Shown here one piece after another: positions 34,302 to 45,910 of a stretch of 64,000 nt of DNA. Position 1 is the first letter of the stretch, and each line of letters starts with the position of its first letter. This stretch comes from Syntrophaceae bacterium. Lineage in GTDB: Bacteria > Desulfobacterota > Syntrophia > Syntrophales > UBA2192. The DNA lies in contig JABLXY010000001.1 in NCBI GenBank assembly GCA_013177795.1, positions 248,001 through 312,000 of the forward strand. The letters are read 5' to 3'. A model generated the notes under the pieces. The model did no database searches, was not told the origin of the DNA, and was given only the letters and a program-made list of their open reading frames with translations. The translations under genes were made by a program, and so were the position numbers.

Positions 34302-35261
34302 ATGGCCGAGGATTATTACAAGGTACTGGGCCTGGATAAAGGCGCCAGCATCGACGACGTAAAAAAGGCATACCGAAAGCTTGCCCTGAAATACCACCCT
34401 GATCGGAACCCGACCGACAAGAAACGGGCCGAGGAGAAGTTCAAGGAGATCAGCGAGGCCTACGCTGTTCTCAGCGACCCGGAAAAACGTAAGCAGTACG
34501 ATGAGTTCGGAACGGATGCCTTCCGGCAGAAGTTCACCCAGGAAGATATCTTCCGGAACTTCGACATCAACGACATCCTTCGCAGCTTCGGTTTCGGCAA
34601 TCTGGGCGGGGAGTTCACCTGGTTCGGCGGCTCATCTGGCCAGGGCGGCAAGAGGCGCGTCTATACGCAGCGCCGGACGGATCCCTTCGGCGACATCTTT
34701 GGGGATCAGGCCTACGGGCAAAGGGAGCCTGCTCCGTCCAAGGATCAGGATATAGAGTATAACCTCTCGATTACATTGGAAGAATCAGTCCTCGGAACAG
34801 AGAAGAAGCTCTCTTTGAGAAAGGGCGATATCACCGAGGAGGTCAACGTGAAGATCCCGGCCGGGATTTCCTCTGGCAAGAAACTTCGTCTTGCCGGCAA
34901 AGGGCTTCGGTCGCCTTTCGGGGGCCCCGCCGGGGACCTTTACCTGAACATCCAGGTTCTTCCGCATCCCATTTTTTCGCGCGACGGCGATGATCTTTAC
35001 GTCGAGAAAACCGTCAGCTTCTCGCAGGCCTGCCTCGGTACTACGATAGACGTTCCCACTCTTGGCGGGCCTCCGAAACGGATAAAGGTTCCTCCCGGGA
35101 CCCAAAGCAACACCAAGATCCGCATGAAGGGCTTTGGAGTGCCCCATCTGAAAGGTGAGGGACGAGGGGACCAGTACGTTCGCATCTTCGTCGATGTCCC
35201 CAAGAAACTCACTCCCAGGCAGGCTGAACTGGTCAAGAAGCTCGCCGAAGAGGGCCTTTAG
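34302..35261 (+). CDS. DnaJ-class co-chaperone (CbpA-like, no zinc finger)
   Basis: 319 residues from ATG 34302; a GTG 4 codons upstream is an alternative. The J domain occupies residues 1-65, with [24 protein letters not shown] and the HPD motif in KYHPDRNP. A Gly/Phe-rich linker ([21 protein letters not shown]) follows, then two DnaJ C-terminal beta domains ([21 protein letters not shown]-like [13 protein letters not shown]). The CxxCxGxG zinc repeats are absent, so this is type II (CbpA-like). It stimulates DnaK ATPase. Confidence 0.9.
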   Translation: MAEDYYKVLGLDKGASIDDVKKAYRKLALKYHPDRNPTDKKRAEEKFKEISEAYAVLSDPEKRKQYDEFGTDAFRQKFTQEDIFRNFDINDILRSFGFGNLGGEFTWFGGSSGQGGKRRVYTQRRTDPFGDIFGDQAYGQREPAPSKDQDIEYNLSITLEESVLGTEKKLSLRKGDITEEVNVKIPAGISSGKKLRLAGKGLRSPFGGPAGDLYLNIQVLPHPIFSRDGDDLYVEKTVSFSQACLGTTIDVPTLGGPPKRIKVPPGTQSNTKIRMKGFGVPHLKGEGRGDQYVRIFVDVPKKLTPRQAELVKKLAEEGL

Positions 35262-35694
35262 GGGCTGAAGAACCGATCAGTTCGATTCGAGAATCCCATC
35301 CCATTTCTATTCATTCCGTAATTTTTTATTCTGCTTATAAAACAGTTACTTGTAAAAGTAATATCAAGCAAATTCTGGCAATAATGAAACTTTTATGTCA
35401 ATTATCGCTTGCAATAACATATAAAAATGAAACTATTGAAACACGCAATAGAAGATCCATGCGTCTGAGATGCAATACTAAAAATTTCATAATCTGATTT
35501 TACGAAAAGTATATGAAGGGCATACTTCAAGCGCTGGTTAAAGTCTTGTATTTGGGATCTGTGCGTACCGAACGGGAAGAATCAGAAATGACATCGGCAT
35601 TAAATAAATGCCGGATGCGACTGAGCCAGGATGCAAAACGCATATGTCTGATAAGATATGTTATGTAAACTTATTGATTGGTTCTTTTCCCGCC
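35262..35694. other. AT-rich gene-free island
   Basis: 433 bp between the convergent CbpA-like and UPF0280 genes, clearly AT-rich against GC-rich surroundings. Only short, unsupported frames occur. There is a small hairpin CGGCAT (35595-35600) / ATGCCG (35608-35613) and a short palindromic TTACT...AGTAA (35346-35361). AATGAAAC recurs twice (near 35384 and 35427). No tRNA-like, IS-like or known RNA structure was recognised. Confidence 0.6.
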
Positions 35695-36423
35695 TCACGT
35701 CTTGATGATCTCCATGTCACCCTGGACAGCCAGGGTGTCCCCCATCACGATGAGCACGCCGAGGACGCCCTCGATGGACATAGCCTTTGAAAGCCCTTTT
35801 CTCATATCGTTTTTAACCCTGACGATGTTTCCTACAGCCGTTGCCGCGGCGTCGGCAAGCGCTGCCGATTTAGATTTGATGCAGACCGCATCGGCAACAC
35901 CGAAACTCAGGGAGTGCCCCACCGTTCCCGATGATGTGCAGATCCCGATGGGCGTCTCGCCGGCACGGATCTTCAAGGCGATTCGCCCGCTCAGCGATGA
36001 TGTGCCGGCGAAGACCCCGATGGAAACGTCCTCCTTTACGTTCAGAAAAATATCTCCGCCGTTCTCGACGATGACGTTTGCCGTTTTCTCCAGCAGCCGC
36101 CGGCCAACGGATTCGGCGATTGCTCCGGCCACGGAGGCCATGGGACCGACGCCGGCCCTCAGGGAGGCATCGAGCATGGTCCTGACGATAGCGGGCGCCA
36201 AAGCATCACTTGCGAGCGGAACGAGCGAGGCCGCGAATTCAGGATGGATCCGGATGTATTCCTCTATCTGGGAGCGATACAGGTGCACCGCCTCGCAGGC
36301 TGGCGCAGTGAGATCGGAATCGGCGAGAATATAGAGATCGGTTTCGCTGACTTTTACGTTGAAACACGAGTAATTACGTATACTTGAATATTCCCGATAG
36401 ACTCTGTCTACATACCGGGGCAA
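35695..36423 (-). CDS. UPF0280 family protein (ApbE-like)
   Basis: 242 residues. ApbE-superfamily features: GPMASVAGAIAESVGR, ENGGDIFLN and GTVGHSLSFGVADAV, which parallel the FMN-transferase folds of ApbE, but the family's own activity is unknown. The start is uncertain: TTG 36423 has no convincing Shine-Dalgarno. It is 67 bp downstream of dnaE on the same strand and is the last gene of the dtd-to-UPF0280 run, bordering the AT-rich island. Confidence 0.8.
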   Translation of the reverse strand: MPRYVDRVYREYSSIRNYSCFNVKVSETDLYILADSDLTAPACEAVHLYRSQIEEYIRIHPEFAASLVPLASDALAPAIVRTMLDASLRAGVGPMASVAGAIAESVGRRLLEKTANVIVENGGDIFLNVKEDVSIGVFAGTSSLSGRIALKIRAGETPIGICTSSGTVGHSLSFGVADAVCIKSKSAALADAAATAVGNIVRVKNDMRKGLSKAMSIEGVLGVLIVMGDTLAVQGDMEIIKT

Positions 36424-36490
36424 GGCTGCACCATAAAACCGTCATTGTTGATGTTGGAGTTGACCGGCGGCCGGGGGGCAAGGTCTCCGC

Positions 36491-39400
36491 TCAGTGAAAA
36501 CGTGTCGTGCCGGGTCCCAGCAGTCGCTCAACCTCCTCTTTCAGGGGCTCCGAGATGTTGATCCTCGATGCGCTGCCAAGATACACTACGGTTTCGCTCT
36601 GATTCGGAAGCAGGATATGGAGATAACAGTCATGCTTCCCGGGGTGCCGGCGGCAGATTTCACGAAGTTTTTCGATGTGATCGCCTTCCATCCTGCCGGC
36701 ATCGAAGGTGACGTGGATGGCACTGAAGCTGACCCCGTTGTACTCCGCGAGCCGGTGCACTTCAGAGACGATGATGCGGCTGCTCTCCTCGGTTACGTCG
36801 AGATTTCCCTTGAAGAGAAGCGGCTCGTCCGAGTCGAGCAAGTCCCTGTATGTGCGGTATGCGTCAGCGAAAACGATCCCCGTGTAGGAACCTTTGAGGT
36901 CTTCGATGGTCACGTAGGCCATGGTATCCTTCTTTTTGGTCGGGACCTCGCGCTTGTGGCTGACAATCCCGGCCACGGTGACGTTTTCTTTGTCGTGCAT
37001 CTCGGAGATTCGCTCGGCGTCGGCGTTGGTGATGAGCTTGAGCTTGTCCGCGTAACGCAGCAGCGGATGGCCCGTGATGTAAAATCCGAGGGTCTCCTTT
37101 TCGTAGAGAAGAATCTCGCCGTGATCCCACTCCTCCACGGCGAGCAACAGGTCCTTTTCGGACATTGCCGAATCATCCGGCGGGCCGTCTGGCCCGTCGA
37201 AGAGGCCTGCCTGGGCGCTTTGCCTCTGCTCCTGGATCCTCTGGCCGATGTCCATGAGACGCTCGAAGCCCTCGATCAGCTGCCGCCGCCCATAGCGCAA
37301 CGAATCGAAGGCGCCGCATTTGATGAGGCTCTCCACAACCCGCTTGTTGATTTTCCTGGGGTCGACGCGGGAGCAAAAATCAAGAAATGACTTGAACGGT
37401 CCTTCCTTGTCCCTCGATTCAATGATGGATTCTATGGCACTCTCTCCGACGTTTTTCACGGCGGCCAGCCCGAAGCGGATGTTCCCCGCATCGATGCTGA
37501 AGTCGAGGGCCGACTGGTTGATGTCGGGGGGCAGAACATTGATCCCCATCTCCTTGCAGACGCTGATGTGCTTGATGACCTTGTCGCGGTTTCCTTTCTC
37601 ACTGGTGAGCAGAGCCGCCATGAATTCCACGGGGTAATGGGCCTTCAAATAGGCCGTCTGGTAGGAGATCATCGCATAGGCAGCGCTGTGGGACTTGTTG
37701 AACCCGTATCCGGCAAACGTCTCCATCTGGTCGAAGATCTTCTTCGCCTTGGCCTCGGGGATCTTGTTCTTCATCGCCCCGGCGAGGAATTTCGGCTTCT
37801 CCTTCTCCATCTCGGCCGAGTTCTTCTTGCTCATGGCCTTTCGGAAGGTATCGGCCTCGCCCATGGTGTAATTCGCCAGCGCGCTGGCGATCTGCATGAC
37901 CTGTTCCTGGTAGAGGATGACCCCGTAGGTTTCCTTCAGGATCGGTTCGAGTTGGGGCACCTCGTAGGTGCTCTTCGTCTTGCCCTGCTTGCGGGCGATG
38001 AATTCCTGCACCATCCCGCTCTTCAGGGGGCCCGGCCGGTACAGGGCGATGAGCGCGATGATGTCCTCGAAGCAGTCCGGCTTCAGCCCCACGAGGATCT
38101 CCTTCATGCCGCGGCTCTCCAGCTGGAAGACGCCGTCGGTTTCCCCCTTGGAGAGAAGCTGGAACGTCTTGCGGTCATCGAGGGGGATGTCGGAGATATC
38201 CAGGTGAACGCCCCTGCCCTCCTCGATAAACTTCAGGGTGTCCCGGATCACCGTGAGTGTCTTGAGTCCGAGGAAGTCGAACTTCGTGAGACCCGCCGCC
38301 GAGAGATCGTTCATGGAGAACTGGGTCACGATGTCGTCGTTGGGGCTCTTGCACAGGGGCACGCGCTCGACGAGCGGCTTGTCCGAGATGACCACACCGG
38401 CCGCGTGGGTCGAGGAGTGGCGATTGAGACCCTCCAGGGAGCGCGACAGGGCGAGAAGGCGGCGGACCTTCTCGTTCTTCTTCTGCTCTTCCTGAAGGCG
38501 GGGCTCCTGCTTGATGGCCTCCTCGAGGGTGATGTTGAGGACGTTGGGAACCAGTTTGGCGATGCGGTCCACCTCTCCATAGGGCATGTTGAGGGCCCGG
38601 CCCACGTCGCGGATCACGGCCTTGGCCTGCATCTTCCCGAAGGTGATGATCTGCGCCACGCGGTCGCTGCCGTATTTCTCGGACACGTAGCGGATGACCT
38701 CGTCGCGGCCCTCCATGCAGAAATCGGTGTCGATGTCGGGCATGCTCTTGCGGTCCGGGTTGAGAAAGCGCTCAAAGAACAGGCCGTAGCGGATCGGGTC
38801 GATCTCGGTGATGCCGATGGCGTAGGCCACCAGGCTGCCCGCCGCGGACCCGCGACCGGGACCCACCGGAATGTTTCGGCTTTTCGCGTAGTTGATGAAG
38901 TCCGAGACGATGAGGAAGTAGCCGGCGAAGCCCATGGACTTGATGATGTCGAGCTCACGGGCCAGGCGCTTTTCGTACTTCTGCCGCAGCGACGGGTCCC
39001 GGTCCTTCAGGATTCTCGGCATGAGCCTCTCGAGGCCCGACTTGGCCATTTCCTCGAGGTGCTCGTCCAGCGTCTTCCCCTGGCCGATTTCGAAATGGGG
39101 CAGGTGAACCTGTTTGAAATCGAGGGAGAGGTTGCACTTCTCGGCGATCACCATCGTGTTCGCGATGGCCTCGGGGCAATACGAGAAGAGCTGCTTCATC
39201 TCGTCGGGCGACCTCAGGTAGAAGGCGTCCGTGGCGAATCGCATCCGGCCGGGGTCCTCCATGGTCTTCCCCGTCTGGATGCACAGCAGGACCTCGTGGG
39301 CCTCGTGGTCGGCGCGCTCGAGGTAGTGGCAGTCGTTGGTCGCCACGAGCGGGATGGACAATTCCCTTGAGATTTCCATCAGTTTTTCGTTTACGACCCC

Positions 39401-39958
39401 CTGCTCGGGGATGCCGTTCTCCATCATCTCCAGGTAGAAGTTGCCCGCGCCGAAGATCTCCCGGTATTCAAGGGCCGAGGTCCTTGCCTTCTCCATGTCC
39501 CCCTTCAGAATCCAGTACGCGATCTCGCCGTGCAGGCACGCGCTCGTTGCGATGAGCCCCTCGCTGTGGGCGGCCAGAAGCTCCTTGTCTATTCGGGGGC
39601 GGTAGTAGAAGCCTTCGAGGAACCCCTTCGAGGTCAGCTTCATCAGGTTGCGGTAGCCCTGGAGGTTCTTGACCAGCACGATGAGATGACGGGCCGTCTC
39701 CCCCGGCCCTTCCGTGGATTTGTCGAAGCGGCTCTTGGGGGCCACGTAGAGCTCGCAGCCGATGATGGGCTTGATCCCTGCCTTGTAGGCCTGTTGGTAG
39801 AAGTCGACGGCGCCGTACATGTTGCCGTGATCGGTGATAGCCACGGCGGGCATCTTGAATTCCTTGGCCTTTTTGAACAGGTCGCCGAGACGGATGGTGC
39901 CGTCCAGGAGGCTGTACTGGGTATGGAGGTGGAGATGGACGAAATCGACGTGCTTCAT
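36491..39958 (-). CDS. dnaE: DNA polymerase III alpha subunit
   Basis: 1155 residues, standard DnaE1 length. The PHP domain starts HLHLHTQYSLLDGTIRL with AITDHGNMYG. The polymerase core has GRGSAAGSLVAYAIGIT and the catalytic acidic motif PDIDTDF near residue 405. The fingers carry GVILYQEQVMQIA and GYGFNKSHSAAYA. Helix-hairpin-helix and the OB fold (VTVAGIVSHKREVPTKKKDTMAY) follow, with a C-terminal tau-binding tail. It is the replicative polymerase catalytic subunit, co-directional with guaB 66 bp upstream. Confidence 0.97.
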   Translation of the reverse strand: MKHVDFVHLHLHTQYSLLDGTIRLGDLFKKAKEFKMPAVAITDHGNMYGAVDFYQQAYKAGIKPIIGCELYVAPKSRFDKSTEGPGETARHLIVLVKNLQGYRNLMKLTSKGFLEGFYYRPRIDKELLAAHSEGLIATSACLHGEIAYWILKGDMEKARTSALEYREIFGAGNFYLEMMENGIPEQGVVNEKLMEISRELSIPLVATNDCHYLERADHEAHEVLLCIQTGKTMEDPGRMRFATDAFYLRSPDEMKQLFSYCPEAIANTMVIAEKCNLSLDFKQVHLPHFEIGQGKTLDEHLEEMAKSGLERLMPRILKDRDPSLRQKYEKRLARELDIIKSMGFAGYFLIVSDFINYAKSRNIPVGPGRGSAAGSLVAYAIGITEIDPIRYGLFFERFLNPDRKSMPDIDTDFCMEGRDEVIRYVSEKYGSDRVAQIITFGKMQAKAVIRDVGRALNMPYGEVDRIAKLVPNVLNITLEEAIKQEPRLQEEQKKNEKVRRLLALSRSLEGLNRHSSTHAAGVVISDKPLVERVPLCKSPNDDIVTQFSMNDLSAAGLTKFDFLGLKTLTVIRDTLKFIEEGRGVHLDISDIPLDDRKTFQLLSKGETDGVFQLESRGMKEILVGLKPDCFEDIIALIALYRPGPLKSGMVQEFIARKQGKTKSTYEVPQLEPILKETYGVILYQEQVMQIASALANYTMGEADTFRKAMSKKNSAEMEKEKPKFLAGAMKNKIPEAKAKKIFDQMETFAGYGFNKSHSAAYAMISYQTAYLKAHYPVEFMAALLTSEKGNRDKVIKHISVCKEMGINVLPPDINQSALDFSIDAGNIRFGLAAVKNVGESAIESIIESRDKEGPFKSFLDFCSRVDPRKINKRVVESLIKCGAFDSLRYGRRQLIEGFERLMDIGQRIQEQRQSAQAGLFDGPDGPPDDSAMSEKDLLLAVEEWDHGEILLYEKETLGFYITGHPLLRYADKLKLITNADAERISEMHDKENVTVAGIVSHKREVPTKKKDTMAYVTIEDLKGSYTGIVFADAYRTYRDLLDSDEPLLFKGNLDVTEESSRIIVSEVHRLAEYNGVSFSAIHVTFDAGRMEGDHIEKLREICRRHPGKHDCYLHILLPNQSETVVYLGSASRINISEPLKEEVERLLGPGTTRFH

Positions 39959-40024
39959 GGCATCCTGGGTTCCTGATGGCCACTTACATGAATGACAAGG
40001 CCGTGGAAAAACATGTTTGCGGGG

Positions 40025-41542
<1,518 letters not shown>

Positions 41543-42028
41543 TCAGGCGCCGTCGCGCTGCTGAATGTAGTACCGCTTGCCGTTCAGGGGAAGATAGTAG
41601 GCGTCCCGGGACTCGTCGTACTCGAACGCATCGGCGATCTGGTAGTAGCTCGACCGCAGGAATCGGGCCGGGTGGCCTTCGGGCTTGACCGAGCAGTACA
41701 GGACGTTGTCCCGGCTGATGGAGAGCGTCGAGCAGTCGATCTCTTCCAGCGTCTCGTCGCTGAGCAGGACGACAATGCGCTCGTTGCCCTCCTCTGGCTT
41801 CCCGAGCCGGTAGACGGCCTTCACGACGTAGGCCGTGTCCTCCACCTCGAGGGATGCGATGTCGTTTTCGAGCTCGATGTAGTAGCGTCCTTCGTCGTCC
41901 CGCTTGAGATTCTCGTAGAAGAGCTTCACGATGTCCTTGCGGAACATCTCGCTGCCCTTGTAGTGCCAGCCGCCCTCCTTGTCGATCCGGATGTGGCTCG
42001 GGGGAAGATCTTCTGCCCTGATTTTCAT
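41543..42028 (-). CDS. DUF1285-like protein
   Basis: 161 residues, cytosolic, acidic, beta-rich. [40 protein letters not shown] and [15 protein letters not shown] resemble the DUF1285 pattern of a small beta domain with a GxWxYxG-like opening. Function unknown. It sits 13 bp after dtd and 57 bp before guaB, so it is probably part of the same transcript. Confidence 0.65.
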   Translation of the reverse strand: MKIRAEDLPPSHIRIDKEGGWHYKGSEMFRKDIVKLFYENLKRDDEGRYYIELENDIASLEVEDTAYVVKAVYRLGKPEEGNERIVVLLSDETLEEIDCSTLSISRDNVLYCSVKPEGHPARFLRSSYYQIADAFEYDESRDAYYLPLNGKRYYIQQRDGA

Positions 42029-42041
42029 CGATTCCCGTCCC

Positions 42042-42485
42042 TCATCGCCGGCTGTCCAGCAGAATCGTCACGGGCCCGTCGTTGACGAGCCCGACCTTCA
42101 TCATGGCCTGGAACTGCCCCGCGGCGACGTGGCGGATCTTCTCCCGGGCCCTGGACAGCATGTACCGGTACAGCCCGTCGGCCTTCACGGGGTCCGCGGC
42201 ATCCGTGAAAGAGGGCCTCCGCCCCTTGCGGCAGTCCGCCAGCAGGGTGAACTGCGACACGACGAGGAGCTCGCCCGCCGTGTCTGCCAGGGAACGATTC
42301 ATCTTCCCCTCGCCGTCCTCGAAGATGCGCAGGTGGATGATCTTGTCGAGGAGAAAATCGGCATCCTTTTCGTCGTCGTCCTTTTCGACGCCGAGCAGGA
42401 CGAGGAGCCCCGCGCCGATGCGGGCGATCTCCGCCCCGCCGACGCTCACCGAGGCGCTGTCGACTCTCTGGATGACGGCTTTCAT
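42042..42485 (-). CDS. dtd: D-aminoacyl-tRNA deacylase
   Basis: 147 residues, full length. It removes D-amino acids (and Gly from tRNA-Ala) from mischarged tRNA. Signatures: MKAVIQRVDSASVSV at the start, SQFTLLADCRKGRRPSF (the SQxT motif) and NDGPVTILLDS (the cis-proline Gly-Pro loop). First gene of the minus-strand dtd-DUF1285-guaB-dnaE-UPF0280 run. Confidence 0.95.
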   Translation of the reverse strand: MKAVIQRVDSASVSVGGAEIARIGAGLLVLLGVEKDDDEKDADFLLDKIIHLRIFEDGEGKMNRSLADTAGELLVVSQFTLLADCRKGRRPSFTDAADPVKADGLYRYMLSRAREKIRHVAAGQFQAMMKVGLVNDGPVTILLDSRR

Positions 42486-42597
42486 AAGGCCGCACGGCGG
42501 AAGGCTTCGGCCGTCCGGTACCCCCCTGTCGGTCGTTGCCGCATGTTAGCAATTATCCCTCACCCCTTCAAGCCTTTTCTGGAAAAACCTTCCGGGC

Positions 42598-42626
42598 TTG
42601 CCCGCCCGCCCCGGCGCTGCTATACT
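42598..42626 (+). promoter_or_regulatory. Promoter for the B12-binding radical SAM gene
   Basis: TTGCCC (42598-42603), 17-nt spacer, TATACT (42621-42626). The -10 is 5/6. It lies 70 bp upstream of the start at 42697, in the gap divergent from dtd. Confidence 0.5.
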
Positions 42627-42696
42627 CCGGCCGCGGCGCCGCCGGTCGCGATCGGGGGACACGGGCGACCGACCGCACCGGGAGTGACACGACGGG

Positions 42697-44055
42697 ATGG
42701 GGAAACCGTACGTTCTGCTCGTGAACCCGTGGATTCACGATTTTGCCGCCTACGATTTCTGGGTGAGGCCGCTGGGTCTCTACATCCTGGCTGCGCTGCT
42801 GCGCGGGGCGGGATGCACCGTCCGGCTGATCGACTGTCTCGACCCTGACTCCGACGGTCTGCGGAAGGCCCCGCGGCGCGGCGCCTGGGGTGAAGGGAAA
42901 TTCTGCAGCGAGAGGATCCCCGTGCCTGAGGCCCTGGAGTGCATGGGGAGGCCCTTCCGGCGCTACGGGATGAGGCCGGAGCGGTTCCGCAGGCTTCTCG
43001 CGTCCGGCGGCAGGCCCGATGCCGTCCTCGTCGGCTCTATGATGACCTACTGGTACCCCGGTGTGATCGAGGCGATCCGGGAGGTCCGCGCCGCCTGGCC
43101 GGGGGTGCCGGTGATCCTCGGCGGGACCTACGCGACCCTGTGCGGGGCGCACGCCCGCGCCCATTCGGGGGCCGATTTCGTCCTGTCCGGCCCCGGGGAG
43201 TCGACCCTGCCCGGCGCCCTGGGCGAGCTCACGGCTTTCCCCGTCGCCTTCGACGTCGACGCCGGGGATCTTGACAGCTACCCCTACCCCGCCTTCGATC
43301 TCTCGGAACGACTCGATTCGGTGCCCCTCCTGACGTCCCGGGGATGCCCGTTTCGATGCACCTACTGCGCCTCGACGCTGCTCGGGGGCCCCTTCCGCGC
43401 GAGGGACCCCGTCCGGATCGTCGACGAGATTGAGCACTGGCACCGTCGCCGCGGCGTCGTCGATTTTGCCTTCTATGACGACGCCCTGCTCGTCGATGCG
43501 CCCCGGAGAGCCATCCCCATGCTCGAGGAGCTCCTGAGGCGGGGGCTCGCGTGCCGGTTCCACTGTCCCAACGGTCTGCACGCGCGGGAGATCTCGCCGC
43601 GGCTGGCCGCGCTCATGTTCCGTGCCGGCTTCCGCACGATCCGCCTGGGCTTCGAGACGGCCTCGGCCGAGCGACAGGAAGCGACCGGGGGAAAGGTGAC
43701 GTCCGAGCACCTGCGGCAGGCCGTCGCGTACCTGCGAGAGGCGGGCTACCGTTGCGGCGACATCGGCGTCTACCTGCTCTGCGGCCTTCCGGGGCAGGAT
43801 GCCCGGGAAGTGGCCTGCGGCATCGATCTGGTCAGGGCCGCCGGGGCCCGCCCCATCCTGGCCGAGTATTCGCCGATCCCCGGCACGGCCCTCTGGGGCG
43901 AAGCCCTGCGGCATGCCCGCTACGATATCGCCGGCGAGCCCCTCTTTCAGAACAATTCCCTGCTGCCCTGCCTCAGCCCGGCATTCGGACCCGGGGACTT
44001 CCAGGCGCTGAAAAACCGCGCGAGGCAGGCCGTCTCGGATGCCGAATCCCCCTGA
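42697..44055 (+). CDS. B12-binding-domain radical SAM protein
   Basis: 452 residues; ATG 42697. N-terminal cobalamin-binding-like Rossmann domain (VLLVNPWIHDFAAYDFWVRPLGLYILAALLR..., DAVLVGSMMTYWYPGV, VILGGTYATLC, FVLSGPGE), without a clear DxHxxG. The radical SAM core begins TSRGCPFRCTYCAS (CxxxCxxC for the 4Fe-4S cluster), then FYDDALLVD, RTIRLGFETAS and YLLCGLPGQ. Such proteins methylate unactivated carbons or rearrange substrates; the target is unknown. It is followed by a small membrane protein and a peptidase set on the same strand. Confidence 0.85.
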   Translation: MGKPYVLLVNPWIHDFAAYDFWVRPLGLYILAALLRGAGCTVRLIDCLDPDSDGLRKAPRRGAWGEGKFCSERIPVPEALECMGRPFRRYGMRPERFRRLLASGGRPDAVLVGSMMTYWYPGVIEAIREVRAAWPGVPVILGGTYATLCGAHARAHSGADFVLSGPGESTLPGALGELTAFPVAFDVDAGDLDSYPYPAFDLSERLDSVPLLTSRGCPFRCTYCASTLLGGPFRARDPVRIVDEIEHWHRRRGVVDFAFYDDALLVDAPRRAIPMLEELLRRGLACRFHCPNGLHAREISPRLAALMFRAGFRTIRLGFETASAERQEATGGKVTSEHLRQAVAYLREAGYRCGDIGVYLLCGLPGQDAREVACGIDLVRAAGARPILAEYSPIPGTALWGEALRHARYDIAGEPLFQNNSLLPCLSPAFGPGDFQALKNRARQAVSDAESP

Positions 44056-44156
44056 AAGAGATTGAATTTTCCGTCACGATCCGTCATAATGCCGGCACTG
44101 CGGACCCGGATCCGGCGGGGCCGCGCGGAGAACCCGGTCACCCGGCGCGAAGGTTC

Positions 44157-44384
44157 ATGACGTTGATCCTCTGGCTCAGGGAAATCCTCATCGGTGTGCT
44201 TTCTGCCTTTTTTCTCGTCTGGGGCATCTCCCTTTTGCTTTCCGCCTATGCCCTGCAGAACCCCGCGGAATTCGTCGTGGTCTTCTTCGCCGCCAATTTC
44301 ATCGTCCTGATCAGCGGCACCGGCGTTCTCTACGCGCTCTTCCGCTTTCGGAAACTATGGAAGGAGAACCTCCGCCCGTCATGA
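44157..44384 (+). CDS. Small two-helix membrane protein
   Basis: 75 residues from ATG 44157 (GAAGG just upstream). Two hydrophobic segments: IGVLSAFFLVWGISLLLSAYA (about 12-31) and FVVVFFAANFIVLISGTGVLYALF (about 39-62). The basic tail FRKLWKENLRPS is cytosolic by the positive-inside rule. The stop overlaps the M16 peptidase start as ATGA (44381-44384), so it is translated with the peptidases. No family recognised. Confidence 0.65.
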   Translation: MTLILWLREILIGVLSAFFLVWGISLLLSAYALQNPAEFVVVFFAANFIVLISGTGVLYALFRFRKLWKENLRPS

Positions 44385-45910
44385 TTCCATTCGGAAAACG
44401 TCCGGCGCCCGTCGCCGGCGGCCCGTTTCGGGCCCTGCTCGCGGTGGCGGCCCTCGTCGTCCTCGTGCCCGCCGCATCTGCGGCCTACAACCTGGAAGAC
44501 CGCGTCCAGCGGGTGACGCTCGAAAACGGCCTGAGGATCCTCCTCGTGGAGCGGCACACGAGCCCCACCGTCTCCCTGTACATCCGACACCTCGTGGGGG
44601 CCGCCGACGAGGCGGACGGGCAGACCGGGGCGGCCCATCTCCTCGAGCACATGCTGTTCAAGGGGACCCGCACGATCGGCTCGAAGAACTTCAAGGAGGA
44701 GGAGCGGGTGCTGAAGCGGATCCGCGAGACGGGCACGGCGCTCGATCTCGAGCGGATGAAGGGGACCCGTGCCGACGGGGCGGAGATCAAGCGCCTCGAG
44801 CAGCAGCTCAAGGCGCTGCAGAGCGAGGCCAAGGAGTGGATCGTGGAAAACGAGATCGACCGGCTCTACACCGAAAGCGGCGCCGTCGGCCTCAACGCGT
44901 CGACGGGCCAGGACGTGACGACCTACAAGGTCAGCCTGCCTTCGAACCGCATCGAGCTGTGGGCCCGCATCGAGGCCGACCGGATGACAAACCCCGTCCT
45001 GCGGGAGTTCTACACGGAGCGCGACGTCGTCATGGAAGAGCGCCGGCAGACCTACGAGTCCGTCCCCGCGCGGAAGCTCTCGGAGCTCTTCTTCGCCACG
45101 GCCTTCACGGCGAACCCCTACCGCCGCCCCATCATCGGCTGGCCCTCGGACATCTCCTTCCTGTCCCCCGACTATCTCGAGTCCTTCTTCAGGCAGCACC
45201 ACGCGCCGGGCAACACGGTGATCGCCATCGTGGGGGACATCGACGCGGCCAAGACCGTGGACATGGTGAAGAAATATTTCGGGGCCATCCCGGCCCATCC
45301 CCCGATGGTGCGCCGCGTGACGGAAGAGCCCCCCCAGAGGGGCCAAAAACGGGTCACTCTCGTTGCGGACGCGAACCCGCACCTCATCATCGGCTGGCAC
45401 AAGCCCACCCTGCCGGCCTTCGAGGACTACGTCTTCGACGTCATCGAGGCCCTGCTGTCGAAGGGGCGCACCTCCCGGTTTCACCGCTCCATCGTGCAGG
45501 GAAAACAGCTTGCCGAGGACGTGAGCGCAGCCAACGGCATGCCCGGTGCACGATACCCCAACCTCTTCATGATCTCCGGGACCCCGCGCCACCCCCACGG
45601 GCCCGATGATCTGGAGAAGGCCATTTACGCGGAGCTGGAGAGGCTCAAGAACGAGCCGGTGAAAAAGCAGGAACTGGACAAGATCGTCAATCAGCTACGG
45701 GCGGAGTTCATCCGCGAGCTCAGCTCGAACTCGGGCCTCGCGAGCCGGCTTTCCTACTATGAGATCATCACGGGCGACTACCGGTACATGACCCGCTACA
45801 TCGAGATGATCGAGAAGGTCACCCCCAAGGACATCATGGAGGCGGCGAAGAAATACCTGACCGAGGAAAACCGGACCGTGGCCGTTCTCCAAAGGGAGGT
45901 AAAACCGTGA
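44381..45910 (+). CDS. M16 family zinc metallopeptidase, active subunit
   Basis: 509 residues from ATG 44381, giving a signal peptide ending ASA (LLAVAALVVLVPAASA). An ATG at 44357 lacks an RBS. The inverted zinc motif HLLEH lies at residues 86-90 (AAHLLEHMLFKGT), with further acidic ligands downstream. The R/Y pair region and VSAANGMPGARYPNLF belong to the C-terminal M16 half. An insert of about 45 residues rich in charged residues (LKRIRETGTALDLERMKG...) follows the zinc motif. It is a predicted periplasmic peptidase, coupled to an M16 paralogue by a 4-bp overlap (45907-45910). Confidence 0.9.
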   Translation: MIPFGKRPAPVAGGPFRALLAVAALVVLVPAASAAYNLEDRVQRVTLENGLRILLVERHTSPTVSLYIRHLVGAADEADGQTGAAHLLEHMLFKGTRTIGSKNFKEEERVLKRIRETGTALDLERMKGTRADGAEIKRLEQQLKALQSEAKEWIVENEIDRLYTESGAVGLNASTGQDVTTYKVSLPSNRIELWARIEADRMTNPVLREFYTERDVVMEERRQTYESVPARKLSELFFATAFTANPYRRPIIGWPSDISFLSPDYLESFFRQHHAPGNTVIAIVGDIDAAKTVDMVKKYFGAIPAHPPMVRRVTEEPPQRGQKRVTLVADANPHLIIGWHKPTLPAFEDYVFDVIEALLSKGRTSRFHRSIVQGKQLAEDVSAANGMPGARYPNLFMISGTPRHPHGPDDLEKAIYAELERLKNEPVKKQELDKIVNQLRAEFIRELSSNSGLASRLSYYEIITGDYRYMTRYIEMIEKVTPKDIMEAAKKYLTEENRTVAVLQREVKP

